64,000 nt of DNA, taken from assembly GCF_016097555.1 (NCBI RefSeq), contig NC_054713.1, positions 13,619,610 through 13,683,609 of the forward strand. The letters are read 5' to 3'. The position numbers and the translations under genes were made by a program. The notes beneath the pieces are model-generated. The model did not search any database. It was not told where the DNA came from and saw nothing but the letters and a program-made list of their open reading frames with translations. The number at the start of each line of letters is the position of its first letter. Position 1 is the first letter of the stretch. Shown here piece after piece: positions 1-10,671 of the stretch. The stretch is from Gigantopelta aegis (Eukaryota > Mollusca > Gastropoda > Neomphalida > Peltospiridae).

Positions 1-690
1 ACCAAGTGAAAGTTTTAGGACTTTTTCTGTTCTTTCTTATCCCTAGCTGACGAATGTAACATGACCTAAATGATGACACTCGGTTGGCTGAAGCGACGGG
101 TTAGGTTATTATTATACCTTCCTTGTTTGGAAAGCCAGTACACACACACACACACACACACAATCAGTGACACGGTGTGTAGTTCGGCGTGTAGCTAACT
201 ATACGCGCATTACGGTGTATAGTGTAGGTCACTGTGCATCGACGACACTAATGCGAGGCGCAGTAGAGCAGTATTTGAAAAGAAGATTAAAAAAAAAAAA
301 TAATAAATAATGCAGTGCGGCTGTAGGTGGACACAGCACACACGTGTCGAGGGGCGGAGTGCAGCTCACTTATAGAGCGCTCGGTTGTCGTATGGTGGGA
401 CTTACGATTTTTTCCCATTCCAACCATTCTTGTTTATGGGAAAGTGTATAGTTAAAGTTTGTTTTGTTTAACGACACCACTAGATATTAACAGAAGTCTA
501 ATTAATTTTGATGAGTGTATTATATTGAGACACGTCACCTTGTACGGCCTTTCACATGCATGGTTTTATAACTGCCAGTGCTACAGATCCAGAAAAATGT
601 CATATATCTTATCCAGTCATACTTTGCACAGATTAAGCGCCAATACCTGCAAATTAATTTTAGATTTAAGCGTCATGGTGTTTTATACGT
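1..690. other. No gene recognised; start of window
   Basis: I see no coding potential with support here. The stretch holds a short (AC)n run at about 139-162, an A run near 290-300, and a fragment at about 450-490 resembling the antisense end of the local SINE tail (GTTTGTTTTGTTTAACGACA). Open frames through the following microsatellite are repeat artefacts. Confidence 0.5.
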
Positions 691-703
691 TAACTGAATA
701 TTA

Positions 704-752
704 TACACACACACACACACGCGCGCGCGCGCGCGCGCACGCACACACAAAA

Positions 753-785
<33 letters not shown>

Positions 786-836
786 ATGTATGTATGTATG
801 TATGTATGTATGTATGTATGTATGTATGTATGTATG

Positions 837-868
<32 letters not shown>
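704..868. repeat. Compound microsatellite (AC)n-(GC)n-(GT)n-(GTAT)n-(TA)n
   Basis: Successive runs of AC, GC, GT, then about 18 copies of the GTAT tetramer and a final (TA)n tract. Frames through it on both strands encode only low-complexity Tyr/Val/Cys or His/Thr peptides. The TA end is the likely insertion target of the Tc1 element that follows. Confidence 0.95.
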
Positions 869-872
<4 letters not shown>

Positions 873-876
873 CACA

Positions 877-900
877 CTCTTCAAAAAAAGAAACGCAAAA
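877..900 (+). repeat. Left terminal inverted repeat of the first Tc1 element
   Basis: 24 bp beginning CTCTTCAAAA; matches the reverse complement of 2347-2370 with one mismatch (A versus G at the eleventh base). Confidence 0.9.
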
Positions 901-1191
901 GGGTACAAATGGGTTATAACTCCGATTTTATGTTTCCTACCGGTTCATGCTTTGTGAATATAAGGTCATTGCATGTCCCAAACACATTCCCACAGTTACA
1001 TTCGATAAAACGCAGCTACTGTACAATAAAGTTCCAAAATGTGAATATTCGCAAAAACGCAGCCACGTGCAAACCATGTCACCACTGCACGTGCGTTGTC
1101 TGCACGTGCAACATGAACACCGACAGTATAAAAGTGCAGGGTGTTCGCTTGCCTGGCCTCTGTATCTGGCCGACAGTTGACAATCCAGGAC

Positions 1192-2199
1192 ATGCCACGT
1201 CTCAGTGAACCGCAGAGAAACAATGCCATCGGCCGACTAGACGCAGGCGAATCCAGAACGGCCGTTGCCAGGGCATTCCATGTGTCCCCAAGCACCATCT
1301 CCAGACTGTGGGACCGTTACCAGCAACATGGATCAACACGTGACCTCCCTAGATCCGGTCGACCACGGGTCACTACCCCCGGGCAGGACCGCTACATCCG
1401 GGTACGCCACCTTCGGGAACGATTGACTACTGCCACCTCCACAGCCGCAGCAATACCAGGTTTGCGCAGGATATCCGACCAGACCGTACGGAACCGCCTA
1501 CGTGAGGTAGGAATTCGTGCCAGTCGTCCAGTTCGAGGTGTCATCTTAACACCACAACACCGTCGACTCCGACTGCAGTGGTGCCAGATTCATCGACAAT
1601 GGCCTCAACTGCGATGGAGACAGGTGTGGTTCAGTGACGAGTCCCGATTTCTGCTCCGACGTCATGATGGAAGATGTCGCGTGTATAGGCGTCGTGGTGA
1701 ACGTTATGCGGCAAACTGCGTGCAGGAAGTGGACAGATTCGGCGGGGGTAGTGTCATGGTGTGGGCAGCCATCTCACACACTGGCAGAACTGACCTGGTC
1801 CACGTGTAGGGCAACCTGAATGCACAGGGCTACATTGACCAGATCCTCCGGCCACGCATCGTTCCAGTTATGGCCAACGCCAACGCAGTGTTCCAACATG
1901 ACAACGCCAGGTCTCACACAGCACGTCTCACAACGGCTTTCCTACAGAACAACAACATTAATGTCCTTCCTTGGCCATCGATATCACCGGATTTGAACCC
2001 AATTGAGCATCTATGGGATGAGTTGGACCGACGCCTCCGACAGCGACAGCCACAGCCCCAGACCCTGCCCGAGCTGGCAGCAGCCTTGCAGGCCGAGTGG
2101 GCCACCATCCCCCGGGACGTCATCCGTACTCTGGTTGCTTCAATGGGCAGGCGGTGCCAGGCAGTTGTCAACACACGCGGAGGCCACACCCGGTATTGA
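1192..2199 (+). pseudogene. Tc1-family transposase (DD34E) with an internal amber stop
   Basis: From the ATG at 1192 one frame runs 335 codons to TGA at 2197, interrupted only by TAG at 1807-1809 (codon 206). The N-terminal part has the helix-turn-helix pattern of Tc1 transposases (SRLWDRYQQHG, then SGRPR). The catalytic core is visible: FSDESRF supplies the first Asp, GGGSVMVW is the family block, HDNARSH supplies the second Asp, and SPDLNPIEHLWDEL supplies the Glu with exactly 34 residues between, the DD34E spacing of Tc1. No frameshift is seen, so the stop is the only obvious lesion; it removes the second Asp and the Glu. The element is probably recently dead. The transposase would cut and paste at TA sites in the nucleus. 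Confidence 0.92.
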
Positions 2200-2346
2200 C
2201 TCCAGATGACCTTGACCTTGGTGGTGTGTCCTATCACTTACTCACAATGGACTAGAGTGAATTGTGAACAATCCTGCAACATTTGGTAATTATCGGACTC
2301 ACCATTCAATAATTAAATCAATTCTCCAAATGTTACGACAATGTGG

Positions 2347-2370
2347 TTTTGCGTTTCTTCTTTTGAAGAG
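2347..2370 (-). repeat. Right terminal inverted repeat of the first Tc1 element
   Basis: Reverse complement begins CTCTTCAAAAG, pairing with 877-900; followed directly by a (TA)n run. Confidence 0.9.
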
Positions 2371-2488
2371 TATATATATATATATATATAGTCAAACTTC
2401 GATAACTCAGGACGAGGAAATAGTTCGAGTTTCAGGGAGTTGGAGTTTTCGAAATTAATATATAAAAGTTCAAATTTGAAACTGCTGG

Positions 2489-2874
2489 TTAAAGGGACAT
2501 ACCCTAGTTTTTAAACACTAAGGCATATTTTTTACCATTAGAGCCGTTTTTGATAACTAAAATCATACTTTATTTAGATGTTATTGTTTATAATTATTAT
2601 TATCCATTTCTGTACATTCGAAGTGTTTTTGGTGATCCTGGTATTTTTAATATCATAAAATGTATTTCTCATATTTTTTAAAATGCGCGTGCGTCTGAGA
2701 AGTAACAGTTATGGAGTCGAGTTTTAGTCTATTTTTAGAGGGTATTTCACCATTTCAAAGTCACAAACTCATGTTTCATTCAATTGTAACTTTATCCAAA
2801 TGTGTTACAGGTTTGTAGATTAACTAAACTTAGTGTGCATTTTCATAGGCTGAAACTAGGCTCTGTCCCTTTAA
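2489..2874 (+). mobile_element. MITE family B, complete copy
   Basis: A 386-bp AT-rich, non-coding unit with imperfect terminal inverted repeats: left TTAAAGGGACAtacCCTAG and right, reversed, TTAAAGGGACAgagCCTAG. A second copy of this family, in the opposite orientation and split by a 3.2-kb insertion, lies at 11794-15200. The ends resemble those of MITE family A at 8770 and 21424. Likely mobilised in trans by an unidentified transposase; TTAA could be target or terminus. Confidence 0.75.
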
Positions 2875-3744
2875 TATTGTAAGAAGCGTGCGCTTCGCTG
2901 TCTACCTCTGAACTCTGAAAACTATGCATCCCCAGTTGAAAGGCAAATTAATATATCAGTCACCTCACCCCACGCCACCCCATCTCATCCCATCCCACCC
3001 CACCCCAGCTGTTGGCATCTTCGACGCCTGTGGTACATTCATTTTGCGTATATTGTAAAAGTAAGTATCAAAAACAAAAACGATAACCCAGATGAATTTG
3101 AAATATAGGCTACATGTATTTATTTTTTACAAAAAAAAGAAGGCATTTAGATACAAATATAAATAACAGAAAGTAACGTTGACGTATTTTACAGATGTCA
3201 AAACATGGAGGAACGTAACTAACAAATAAAACACTGAATGCCGAATAACACTATAAGTACATTTGTTTTACACAAAATTATTTACGCTTCGCACATCTAC
3301 TTTCTTTATCCAATCTGGCCACCCACCCCCATTTCTAGGCCCTACGCAAGATTGCTTGGATGACAAAAAAGCAGAACTTTTTAAAACCGATCTAGCAAAC
3401 CCCACGTTACCGGGTCCTTCCCCAGATTGCTCGATCTGTGATGCATCGATTTTTAACATAACTAAATGACTGGTAATTGATAAACATTAACTGAACAATA
3501 AATAGAAAAGCTAAAACTTGAGACGATTCACGCCTTTGAGAGCAAAAACAAACAGCGCTAACAATTATTACATACATGTATATAAGTTAAGTGTATGATA
3601 CTGTTTTATTAACTGCATTCTGGGGTTTTTAGTTAGATATATCTTTTACATTGTTTAATCCATGTTAAATGTTTTAAATGATTTTAATGGAGGTTTTAAA
3701 ATGTAATATTTATAATTGTTATGCGTCGTACAGTCTCTCATAAC
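2875..3744. other. No gene recognised
   Basis: Contains a CCCAC/CCCAT-rich run at about 2965-3010 and otherwise AT-rich unique-looking sequence. A 68-codon frame at 3263-3469 shows no recognisable domain and I do not call it. Confidence 0.5.
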
Positions 3745-4265
3745 TCCAACTAGCCTCGGAGGCGCAGTGTTTAAGCCATGGGACTATAGGCTGGTAGGTA
3801 CAGTGTTCAGAGCCCGGTACCGGCTTCAACCGCAGGGCTCGCGCTGTCGGTAGCCAAATTAGCCATTGGCTAATTTTTACAAAAAATGGCTAATAACATT
3901 TACAAGTGGCTAAAATTTTGGCTAAGCCATTTTCTATCTTCTGATGTGAACAAACGGTTACATAATCTGTCCGACACCTCAAACATAATAATAATACCAA
4001 ATATTCAATTAGCGTAATAGCGATGTCGCGATCAGCAACGAGAAACGGTGTCATCCACAATACAGCGTAGGCCTTATGATCTTTGTTTATTTTAATAATC
4101 ACGGTTATTAATTTTAACGGCATGCATTCAATATGTATGAAATCAACTATCAACTAACCCACTGTCCTGGACAGACAGCCCAGAAAGCTGAAGTGTGTGC
4201 CCAGGACAGCGTGCTTGAACCATAATTGGATATAAGCACAAAAATAAGTTGAAATGAATGAATAA
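3745..4265 (+). mobile_element. SINE (head type 4) interrupted by a hAT-like fragment
   Basis: Left part 3745-3838 carries GGCTGGTAGGTACAG and the CCCGGTACCGGCT block; right part from about 4150 carries ACCCACTGTCCTGGACAG and the tail TTGGATATAAGCACAAAAAT. The intervening sequence begins CAGGGCTCG, as in the hAT-like MITE at 44858, so it may be an insertion of that family. Tail sequence also found at 20170, 25588, 29628, 56846, 61607 and 62757. Confidence 0.65.
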
Positions 4266-4674
4266 AATCATAACTCCATATGGCTCAGTGCTATTTTTCA
4301 TTTTATGGTGTTTAGTGATGTTTTATGTTTTAACTGAGGTGAGACTTTAATAAACGATCTGTCTTGTCTGCATACCGCGAAGAAACACAAACGAAACAAA
4401 CAAAAACTACACCACCCACGACGCGAACCAGGTGCATTTCAATAATTAAAAAAAATAAAAAAATAATAAATAAATAAATGCATGCCATACGCTCGACGGA
4501 ATGTGCATGTCAACGCAGATAGCTTTAATCGCACGTTTCAAGTCGATACTGTAAGTTTCATAGTGATACCGTTCTTCTGTGACGTATTTAACAACAACAA
4601 TTACATCCTATACGATTAGTACTGTTACTTAGAAACCGTCTACAGTTGACATTTTTATAGCCGACGCTGGGCAA
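4266..4674. other. No gene recognised
   Basis: AT-rich sequence with an A-rich stretch near 4445-4480; no motif or long frame that I can support. Confidence 0.5.
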
Positions 4675-4727
4675 GGGGGGGGGGGGGGGGGGGGGGGGGG
4701 GTGGGGGGGGGGGGGGGGGGGGGGGGT

Positions 4728-4771
<44 letters not shown>

Positions 4772-4842
4772 GGGGGGGGGGGGGGGGGTGGGTGGGGGGG
4801 TGGGGGGGGGGGGGGGTGGGGGGGGGTGGGGTGGGGGGGGGT

Positions 4843-4883
<41 letters not shown>
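4675..4883 (+). repeat. 209-bp poly(G) tract with scattered T
   Basis: Almost pure G with isolated T residues every 5 to 40 bases. Frames give poly-Gly with rare Val or Trp and are not genes. Such tracts can form G-quadruplexes and are prone to length error in sequencing, so the exact length should be treated with care. Confidence 0.9.
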
Positions 4884-4884
<1 letters not shown>

Positions 4885-5289
4885 AACCAGTATATATATA
4901 TATATGTATAAAATAGGAGATGGTGCTATTTTACAAATGTTAATTTTGTAATCTTATCTAATACCCCCACCCTTTAAAAACATGAAAGTAATCGGAGTGC
5001 AAAACTGTCATTGTTTAATCAGTTGACTGATTATATGCCTCCTGAAACTTGTCGCCATAGAATGTGGTGTTATATTGAATAGTATGTACTCAACTAGTTT
5101 GGTCAATGAAACAACGGCAATGAGCCAATGAGCAATCCCTTCAACTGCACGACTGGGCTCATCAATTAGGCCTATATGCAGGACTTTGATAATGATTAAA
5201 GGCGGGGTTCAAATCGACCAGGTGATCATACATGGCTATTTTTTCCACTCATACAGACCATCTCGATATTTCAGAGGGGTACCCAACAA
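4884..5289. other. No gene recognised
   Basis: Short (TA)n run at 4891-4905 and unique-looking sequence; no supported feature. Confidence 0.5.
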
Positions 5290-5825
5290 TGTTGGTACTA
5301 ACACCACCCTCTATTAACCGTACGGCGTCCACGACATCGGGGAAGAATTGTAACGTTCTCCAAAAAATCTTTGCCATTGTCACATTAGATACGGTGTGTT
5401 TACGGGTACCCTACGGGCTGACACATTTTTTGGGGTCATCAAATCTTAAGGACATCGTAAGGGCATCGTAAGTTGACCTTCCAGCCACCGTACGGTCTAC
5501 GTTGTCCCGACATCGTAGGGGCATCGTGTGGCCTCCCTGCGATGTCTCCAGATACCGCAAGGTCACCTCAAGGCCGCCGCAAGGTCACCTCAAGACCGCA
5601 AGGTGCCCAAACGATATGTCTACCGTGGGTTTCTGATTATAAAAATCGTACGGTCTTCAAAAAATTATAATTCCGCATTAAAAGTTTCCGATGACCCTAC
5701 GATGCCCAAAAATCGGCCAAAAACTCAACGATATCCTACGGACATGTCACCGATGCCCGTAGGATATTCGTAGGATATCGTCAAAAAACACATCGTACGG
5801 GCATCTTACCCACGTACGATGCATT
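5290..5825. repeat. CpG- and TACG-rich island of degenerate short motifs
   Basis: An unusual density of CGTACGG, CGTAGG, CGATGCCC and ATCGTA words on both strands, ending near ACGTACGATGCATTTG. The surrounding DNA is CpG-poor. Frames of 65-81 codons overlap it but none has a recognisable domain. Probably part of an interspersed repeat of unknown class; function unknown. Confidence 0.5.
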
Positions 5826-6279
5826 TGTGACTGAGGCATTAAAACGAAAAATGTTTCGATAGAAATATTAATAAGCGAAAATTACATGTTCAGCGTGTTT
5901 CTGGTCGTGCTTATGTTTAAAGAAGGGGTTAACACACACTGAGATTCCGGGTTAATTACAGGCTGAAACATCTGCTATCATTTCACAGAACTGATAGCAT
6001 TTGTAATCAAGTACACCTTTTCTAATTATAAATTAACCATAATTCTGATTTGTGTTTCTGTTGGTATTCAATATATATATATTCCGGTAACATGACATCC
6101 CTCCGGCCATCCCCCCCCCCCCCCCCCCTTCCCGGTCTCCCCCTTTGGACTTGCCCAAGGGGGTATAGTCGGAGGGGGATATCCGGGGGGGGGGGATGTC
6201 AAGGGGAGAAATGCCCTAGAATCATTACGAACATTAATTTAAGAGACCGTTCAGAGTCTACCGCGACTGTAAAATATTT
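5826..6279. other. No gene; C-rich/G-rich inverted pair
   Basis: At 6092-6200 a GACATCCC...poly(C) block is followed by a poly(G)...GGGATGTC block, giving a potential hairpin. Otherwise AT-rich. Confidence 0.5.
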
Positions 6280-6505
6280 TTCTTGTTCCAGCCAGTACAC
6301 AACGACTGGCATATGAAATGCCGTAGGATGTGATATTCTGAAAATGGGATGATGCATGTAAAAGATCCCTAGTAATGGAAAATATGTAGCGGGTTTCCTG
6401 TCTGAGACTATATGTCAAAATTACTAAATGTTTGACATCCAAACAGCCGATGGTTAGTGTATCAATGTGCTCTAGTGGTGCCGTTAAACAGAACAAACTT
6501 TAACG
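6280..6505 (+). mobile_element. SINE, 5'-truncated, tail type 1
   Basis: Starts at TTCCAGCCAGTACAC and ends with the tail-1 signature CTCTAGTGGTGCCGTTAAAC. Lacks the tRNA-like head. Confidence 0.8.
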
Positions 6506-6700
6506 TTAAAGAGACTGTTTTGAGTTAACTGCCATTAAAAACATTTTTCGACAAACAGAGATCTTTATTAACAACTGAAGTTACATATTAAATACATTTT
6601 CGTTTAAAATGTCCTTATCTGTATATATGATGTGTTTCTTGTTCTTCTACTGTTTATAATATCCCAAACTGTATTTTGTCTCAAAATTATTTTGTAAAGT
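6506..6700 (+). mobile_element. Diverged half of MITE family A
   Basis: TTAAAGAGACTGTTTTGAG followed by a diverged version of the family A interior (GTGTTTCTTGTTCTTCTAC versus GTGTTTCTGGTCGTCTTAA at 8900). The right half is missing or displaced to about 7100-7260. Confidence 0.5.
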
Positions 6701-6977
6701 TAAAGTTTGTTTAACGATATAACTAGAGCACATTGATTTACTAATCATCGGCTGTTGCATGTCAAACATTTTGGTAATTTTTATATATAGTCTTTGAGAG
6801 GAAACCCGCTATATTTTTCCATTAGTAGCAAGGGATCTTTTACATGTACCATCCCACAGGATAGCACACACCACGGCCTTTGATATACCAGTCGTGGTGC
6901 ACTAGCTGGAATGAGAAATAGTCCGATGGGGATCGACCTCAAACCGACCGCGCATCAAGCGAGCGCTTTACCATTGA
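6700..6977 (-). mobile_element. SINE, head 1 with tail 1, antisense
   Basis: Reverse complement reads from a tRNA-like head (AAGCGCTCGCTTGATGCGCG) through CCAGTGCACCACGACTGG to the tail-1 end. The polymerase III B box lies at the GATCGA/TCGACC block near 6930-6950. Confidence 0.85.
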
Positions 6978-6978
6978 A

Positions 6979-7090
6979 GGAAAGAAAGAAGGAGGGAAGG
7001 AAATGTTTTATTTAACGACTCACTGAACACATTTTATTTACGGTTATATGGCGTCAGACATATGGTTAAGGACCACACAGATATTGACTT
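6979..7090 (-). mobile_element. SINE tail type 2 fragment, antisense
   Basis: AAGGAAATGTTTTATTTAAC followed by ACACATTTTATTTACGG and GACATATGGTTAAGGACC: tail 2 only, truncated 5'. Abuts the preceding SINE. Confidence 0.8.
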
Positions 7091-7664
7091 TATCATTGAG
7101 CTACGTCCCTTAAATAACTTAATTTTGTAGGTATGAAACATTTATATCAGGAAGTAAACTGAAATATGAGCTACTTCAAATGCTAGGCCGACAAGAAACC
7201 TATTCAGTGTACAGAAACTGATATTCTACACAGTAACCTGTATTCAAGGTGTAACTGAAGTTGTTAAAAAGTACTCAATATATTATATATGAAAATATCG
7301 TTTAATGGTTGCAAAATTTAATTCTTAATTCTAATTGTCAAAACAAATGTCTCCCAATAGGTTTCTATGTGTGGAAAACATGAGTGAGCTGTATTGAAAA
7401 AAAAAGAAGACAATTTGTTTGAGCAGGAAATAGGGGTGGGTTCGATCCCTAAAACCACCTTCTGTATACGCGCCCGAGTCGCAGGGTCGAATCTCAACAG
7501 TGGATCTATTCTCTTATTGTTTTTTGTTTTGTTTTTTTAACTGTACCAACTAGTTTCCCACGTTTGATGTACTATATGCCGTGGTATACATGTGGGAATG
7601 CATATAAAATGCTAATGGGTAAAATATGTAACTGAATATGCACACTTTGTATGAAAATATAACT
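7091..7664. other. No gene recognised
   Basis: AT-rich; 7100-7260 looks like a strongly diverged right half of MITE family A (TTTATATCAGGAAGTAAACTG). Nothing else supported. Confidence 0.4.
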
Positions 7665-7852
7665 TTTCTACACGACAGTTTTAAATGTTTCTTCAGCATA
7701 CAAACGAATTTATTTCAGACCGCTTCACAACTGTATTAATCTTTCTGACGAACGTTTATGATTTTGCTGACAGTTCACTTCCTTCTTCGATCACGTACAC
7801 ATTTATTTTCTTAGAACAGAACGTAGTTCTGTAGAGATTATAATCAAGCAAT
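7665..7852 (+). repeat. Interspersed repeat R1, copy 1
   Basis: The stretch containing GATTTTGCTGACAGTTCACT and CTGTAGAGATTATAATCAAG recurs at 16125-16190 plus 16640-16765, where a SINE and flanking sequence separate the two parts. Class unknown. Confidence 0.7.
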
Positions 7853-7904
7853 GTCCTGAGTTGAGTTGCGCTGAGTATTTTTTTAGTAACGTGCCTCTGT
7901 CCAC

Positions 7905-8222
7905 ACATAGGAGCGGGACGTAGCCTAGTAGTAAAGCGCTCGCTTGATTCGCAGTCGATTTGGGATCGATCCCCGTCGGTGGGTCCATTTGGGTTATTTC
8001 TCTTTCCAGCCAGTGCACCACGACTGGTATATCAAACGCCGTGGTATGTGCTATCATGTCTGTGGGATGGTGCATATAAAAGATCCCTTGCTATTGATGA
8101 AAACATATGGCGGGTTTCCTCTCTATGACTGTGTCAACAATTACCATATGTTTGACACCCAATAGCCGATGATTAATAAATCAATGTACTCTAGTGGTGT
8201 CGTTAAACAAAATAAACTTTAA
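7905..8222 (+). mobile_element. SINE, head 1 with tail 1, near full length
   Basis: tRNA-like head with A box TAGCCTAGTAG and B box GGGATCGATCC, then CCAGTGCACCACGACTGG, GGATGGTGCATATAAAAGAT and the tail-1 end TAGTGGTGTCGTTAAACAAA. Short frames on both strands here are SINE shadows. Confidence 0.9.
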
Positions 8223-8769
8223 ACTGTTTGTATTCAAGATGTAACTTTAGTTGATAAAAAAAGGATGTATTTTATATATGAAAATATGTTATAATGTTTG
8301 CAAACTGGTGACAGTTTTCATTAACGTCCTAATGTCTATAGTAGCCTAAACTGAATACCTGCCAATAAGGTCTCACTACACAGTTCACTTTCGGGTGAGA
8401 GTTCATTCATCACGTTCTGTTGGCAATCTTCATTTGAAGTTGGGCAATTTAACATGAATTTCAATGGCAGATAACATCTGTGTAGTGATACCTAAAGTGT
8501 ACCCGAGGTAGAGAAGGTAAAAAAATAATAATGAAGTTTAAGTAATGCAAACATAAATCCGATCAGAAACACGTTTAATATACTGATATTTCAAACCAGA
8601 AATAATATATAATTTTAGTATTTAAAAATTCACATTTAGTCGAAATTTATTAATAATGGCATGAAACTCAGACATTTCCAATCTCTTTTATATGACAAAT
8701 GTAACAAAACAAAATAATAAATAAATACTACATGTACAGGGCCGTAACTAGCAAAAACATTATAGAAAC

Positions 8770-9158
8770 TTAAAGGGACATTCCTGAGTTTGCTGCATTG
8801 TAAGATGTTTCCGACTAATAACATATTTCTACGATTAAACTTAAATATTAAATATATTTTCTTGTTTAGAATATCAGTGTCTGTATATTCAATGTGTTTC
8901 TGGTCGTCTTAATATTTGTAAGAAGCCGAAACTGGATTTTCTCTTCAAATAATTTCGTACGTACGAAAAACATATTTCAGGAAATAAAATGAAATTTAAC
9001 GTAGTACAAATATTAGAACGATCAGAAACACGTTTAATATACTGCCACTAATAATTTATGCAGAAAAATATATTTGATACGTAATTACAATCGTTAAAAA
9101 GTCTTTGTTAGTCGATAACATCTTAAAAATTGCAGCAAACTCAGGAGTGTCCTTTTAA
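8770..9158 (+). mobile_element. MITE family A, copy 1
   Basis: About 390 bp, non-coding, with long imperfect inverted ends: TTAAAGGGACATTCCTGAG at the left and CTCAGGAGTGTCCTTTTAAA at the right, with pairing continuing some 50 bp inward (GTTTGCTGCA / TGCAGCAAAC; GACTAATA / GTCGATA). A second copy lies at 21424-21802. Confidence 0.85.
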
Positions 9159-9379
9159 AGAAAATGCTCTTCCTAAAGAGAAGAGTTAAAATAAAATAAA
9201 TAAATAAATTTAAAAAATCCTAGCTACGTCTATGATGTATGTATAATATAATTATTTACAAATACACATCTAATGTTAATTATTTTGACATTACCGTCTT
9301 GTCATATTTACAAAGGTCCACTTCTCTGATCGACTTGTTTTATAACCAACACTCTTTACAACCCAGCAATCCTTTGCAG
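9159..9379. other. No gene recognised
   Basis: AT-rich sequence, no supported feature. Confidence 0.5.
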
Positions 9380-9515
9380 TATAAAAACGCAGCGGCTTTC
9401 CTCTAAGAATACTATAATATGTCAGAATTATCTCATGTCCGACATTCAATAGCCGATGAGTAATAAGTCAACGTGTTGTACGTAACTTGGTGTCGTGAAA
9501 CAAAACAAAACAAAG
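9380..9515 (+). mobile_element. SINE tail type 1 fragment
   Basis: GCAGCGGCTTTCCTCTAAG through CAATAGCCGATGAGTAATAA to a diverged tail-1 end with AAACAAAACAAAACAAA. Confidence 0.7.
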
Positions 9516-9687
9516 CCTTCGACCCAGGACGTTTCCTACAACTGTAATGACTACATGCATGGGTAGGCCTATTTATTGATATTCTTCTTCCGATATCTTT
9601 CTTAAGATTGTTATACCATGTGAACTAGGGACCGACCTTAGGGGAGGTGCGCCCCTAGAACTTTCAAGTGTTTCAAAAATGTATGAA

Positions 9688-9790
9688 GGTAGGAAATGTT
9701 TTATTTAACGACGCACTCGACACATTTTATTTATGGTTGTATGGCGTGAGATATATGGTTAAGGACCATACAGATATAGAGAGAGGAAAC
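9688..9790 (-). mobile_element. SINE tail type 2 fragment, antisense
   Basis: GGAAATGTTTTATTTAACGA, ACACATTTTATTTATGG and ATATGGTTAAGGACCATACA mark an antisense tail 2 without head. Confidence 0.8.
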
Positions 9791-9847
9791 TGTCAAAAGA
9801 AAAATGGTATAGGCCTAAATTATACATTCTGATTTCTTGTACATTAA

Positions 9848-9880
9848 ATATAATAAATAAATAAATTAAATTAAATTAAA

Positions 9881-9952
<72 letters not shown>

Positions 9953-10010
9953 ATAGAAAGAAAGAAAGAAAGAAAAAATAATTAATTAATAAAGAAAGAA
10001 AGAAAGATTT
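9848..10010. repeat. (TAAA)n / (GAAA)n simple repeat
   Basis: About 25 copies of AAAT/TAAA followed by GAAA units. Confidence 0.9.
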
Positions 10011-10077
10011 TTTTAAAATCTTGTTGAAAGGTCTAAGACTGGCATCAGCATGTTTATTTAGACAAAATCATGCTATG

Positions 10078-10408
10078 CTAGGCTCAGACTACCAACTGCC
10101 AGGAGAAAGTTGGCCAACTTTCTACTGTCACAACTTCTACGACTGTCCAGTTGCTAGTCTAAGCGCTCTTACAACTCCCATTATCGTCGTATAACCTATT
10201 AGTTGTTAATCTGAGCGCTCTTACAACTCCCATTATCGTCGTATAACCTATTAGTTGTTAATCTGAGCGCTCTTACAACTCCCATTATCGTCGTATAACC
10301 TATTAGTTGTTAATCTGAGCGCGCCAGTCTAAGTTGGGAGTTGGGGACATTACAACGCAACCGTCGAGTTGGCAAACTTTCTGCTGACAGTTGGCAGTCT
10401 GAGCCTAG
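10078..10408. mobile_element. MITE with internal 52-bp tandem repeats
   Basis: Terminal inverted repeats of about 43 bp with few mismatches: left CTAGGCTCAGACTACCAACT, right AGTTGGCAGTCTGAGCCTAG. Between them a 52-bp unit (containing AACTCCCATTATCGTCGTAT) is repeated about three times from 10163. No coding capacity. This family is not repeated elsewhere in the window. Confidence 0.8.
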
Positions 10409-10671
10409 AATTAAACAACGATGTTTAACAAGGTGCTGAGGGTAATTAAACCAACGTTTTCCTCTAAGAGTCGATGATTAAATAATGTGTTGTGGTGGTG
10501 TTAAATTAAGAGCGCTATCTCAAAGTCACAGTGTCTTATTCTATTATTTGTACATTTTCATTTATTTCTAATAAATAACTACAAATTAATCGAGCTCAAA
10601 CGCAATCTCTGCAGAAATAATGCAGAAATCTTAAAATTAAACTTGTAAAGTGCTAACGCCATATAAACAGC
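10409..10671. other. No gene recognised
   Basis: AT-rich sequence, no supported feature. Confidence 0.5.

Larger units (their letters stand above)
877..2370 (+). mobile_element. Tc1/mariner-type DNA transposon, inactivated
   Basis: Bounded by 24-bp terminal inverted repeats at 877-900 and 2347-2370 that start CTCTTCAAAA and differ at one position. The right end abuts (TA)n and the left side lies in a TA/CA-rich microsatellite, as expected for an element that targets TA dinucleotides. Total length is about 1.5 kb, usual for Tc1. It contains one transposase frame broken by a single in-frame stop. Confidence 0.9.

Noticed and set aside
459..1208. 249-codon open frame
   Set aside because: Its middle is microsatellite translation and its end overlaps the Tc1 leader in another frame.
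4701..4911. Poly-Gly frames
   Set aside because: Translation of the poly(G) tract.
7803..8165. Recurrent 60-90-codon frames with [21 protein letters not shown] or similar
   Set aside because: These are antisense translations of the common SINE body and recur at every copy.
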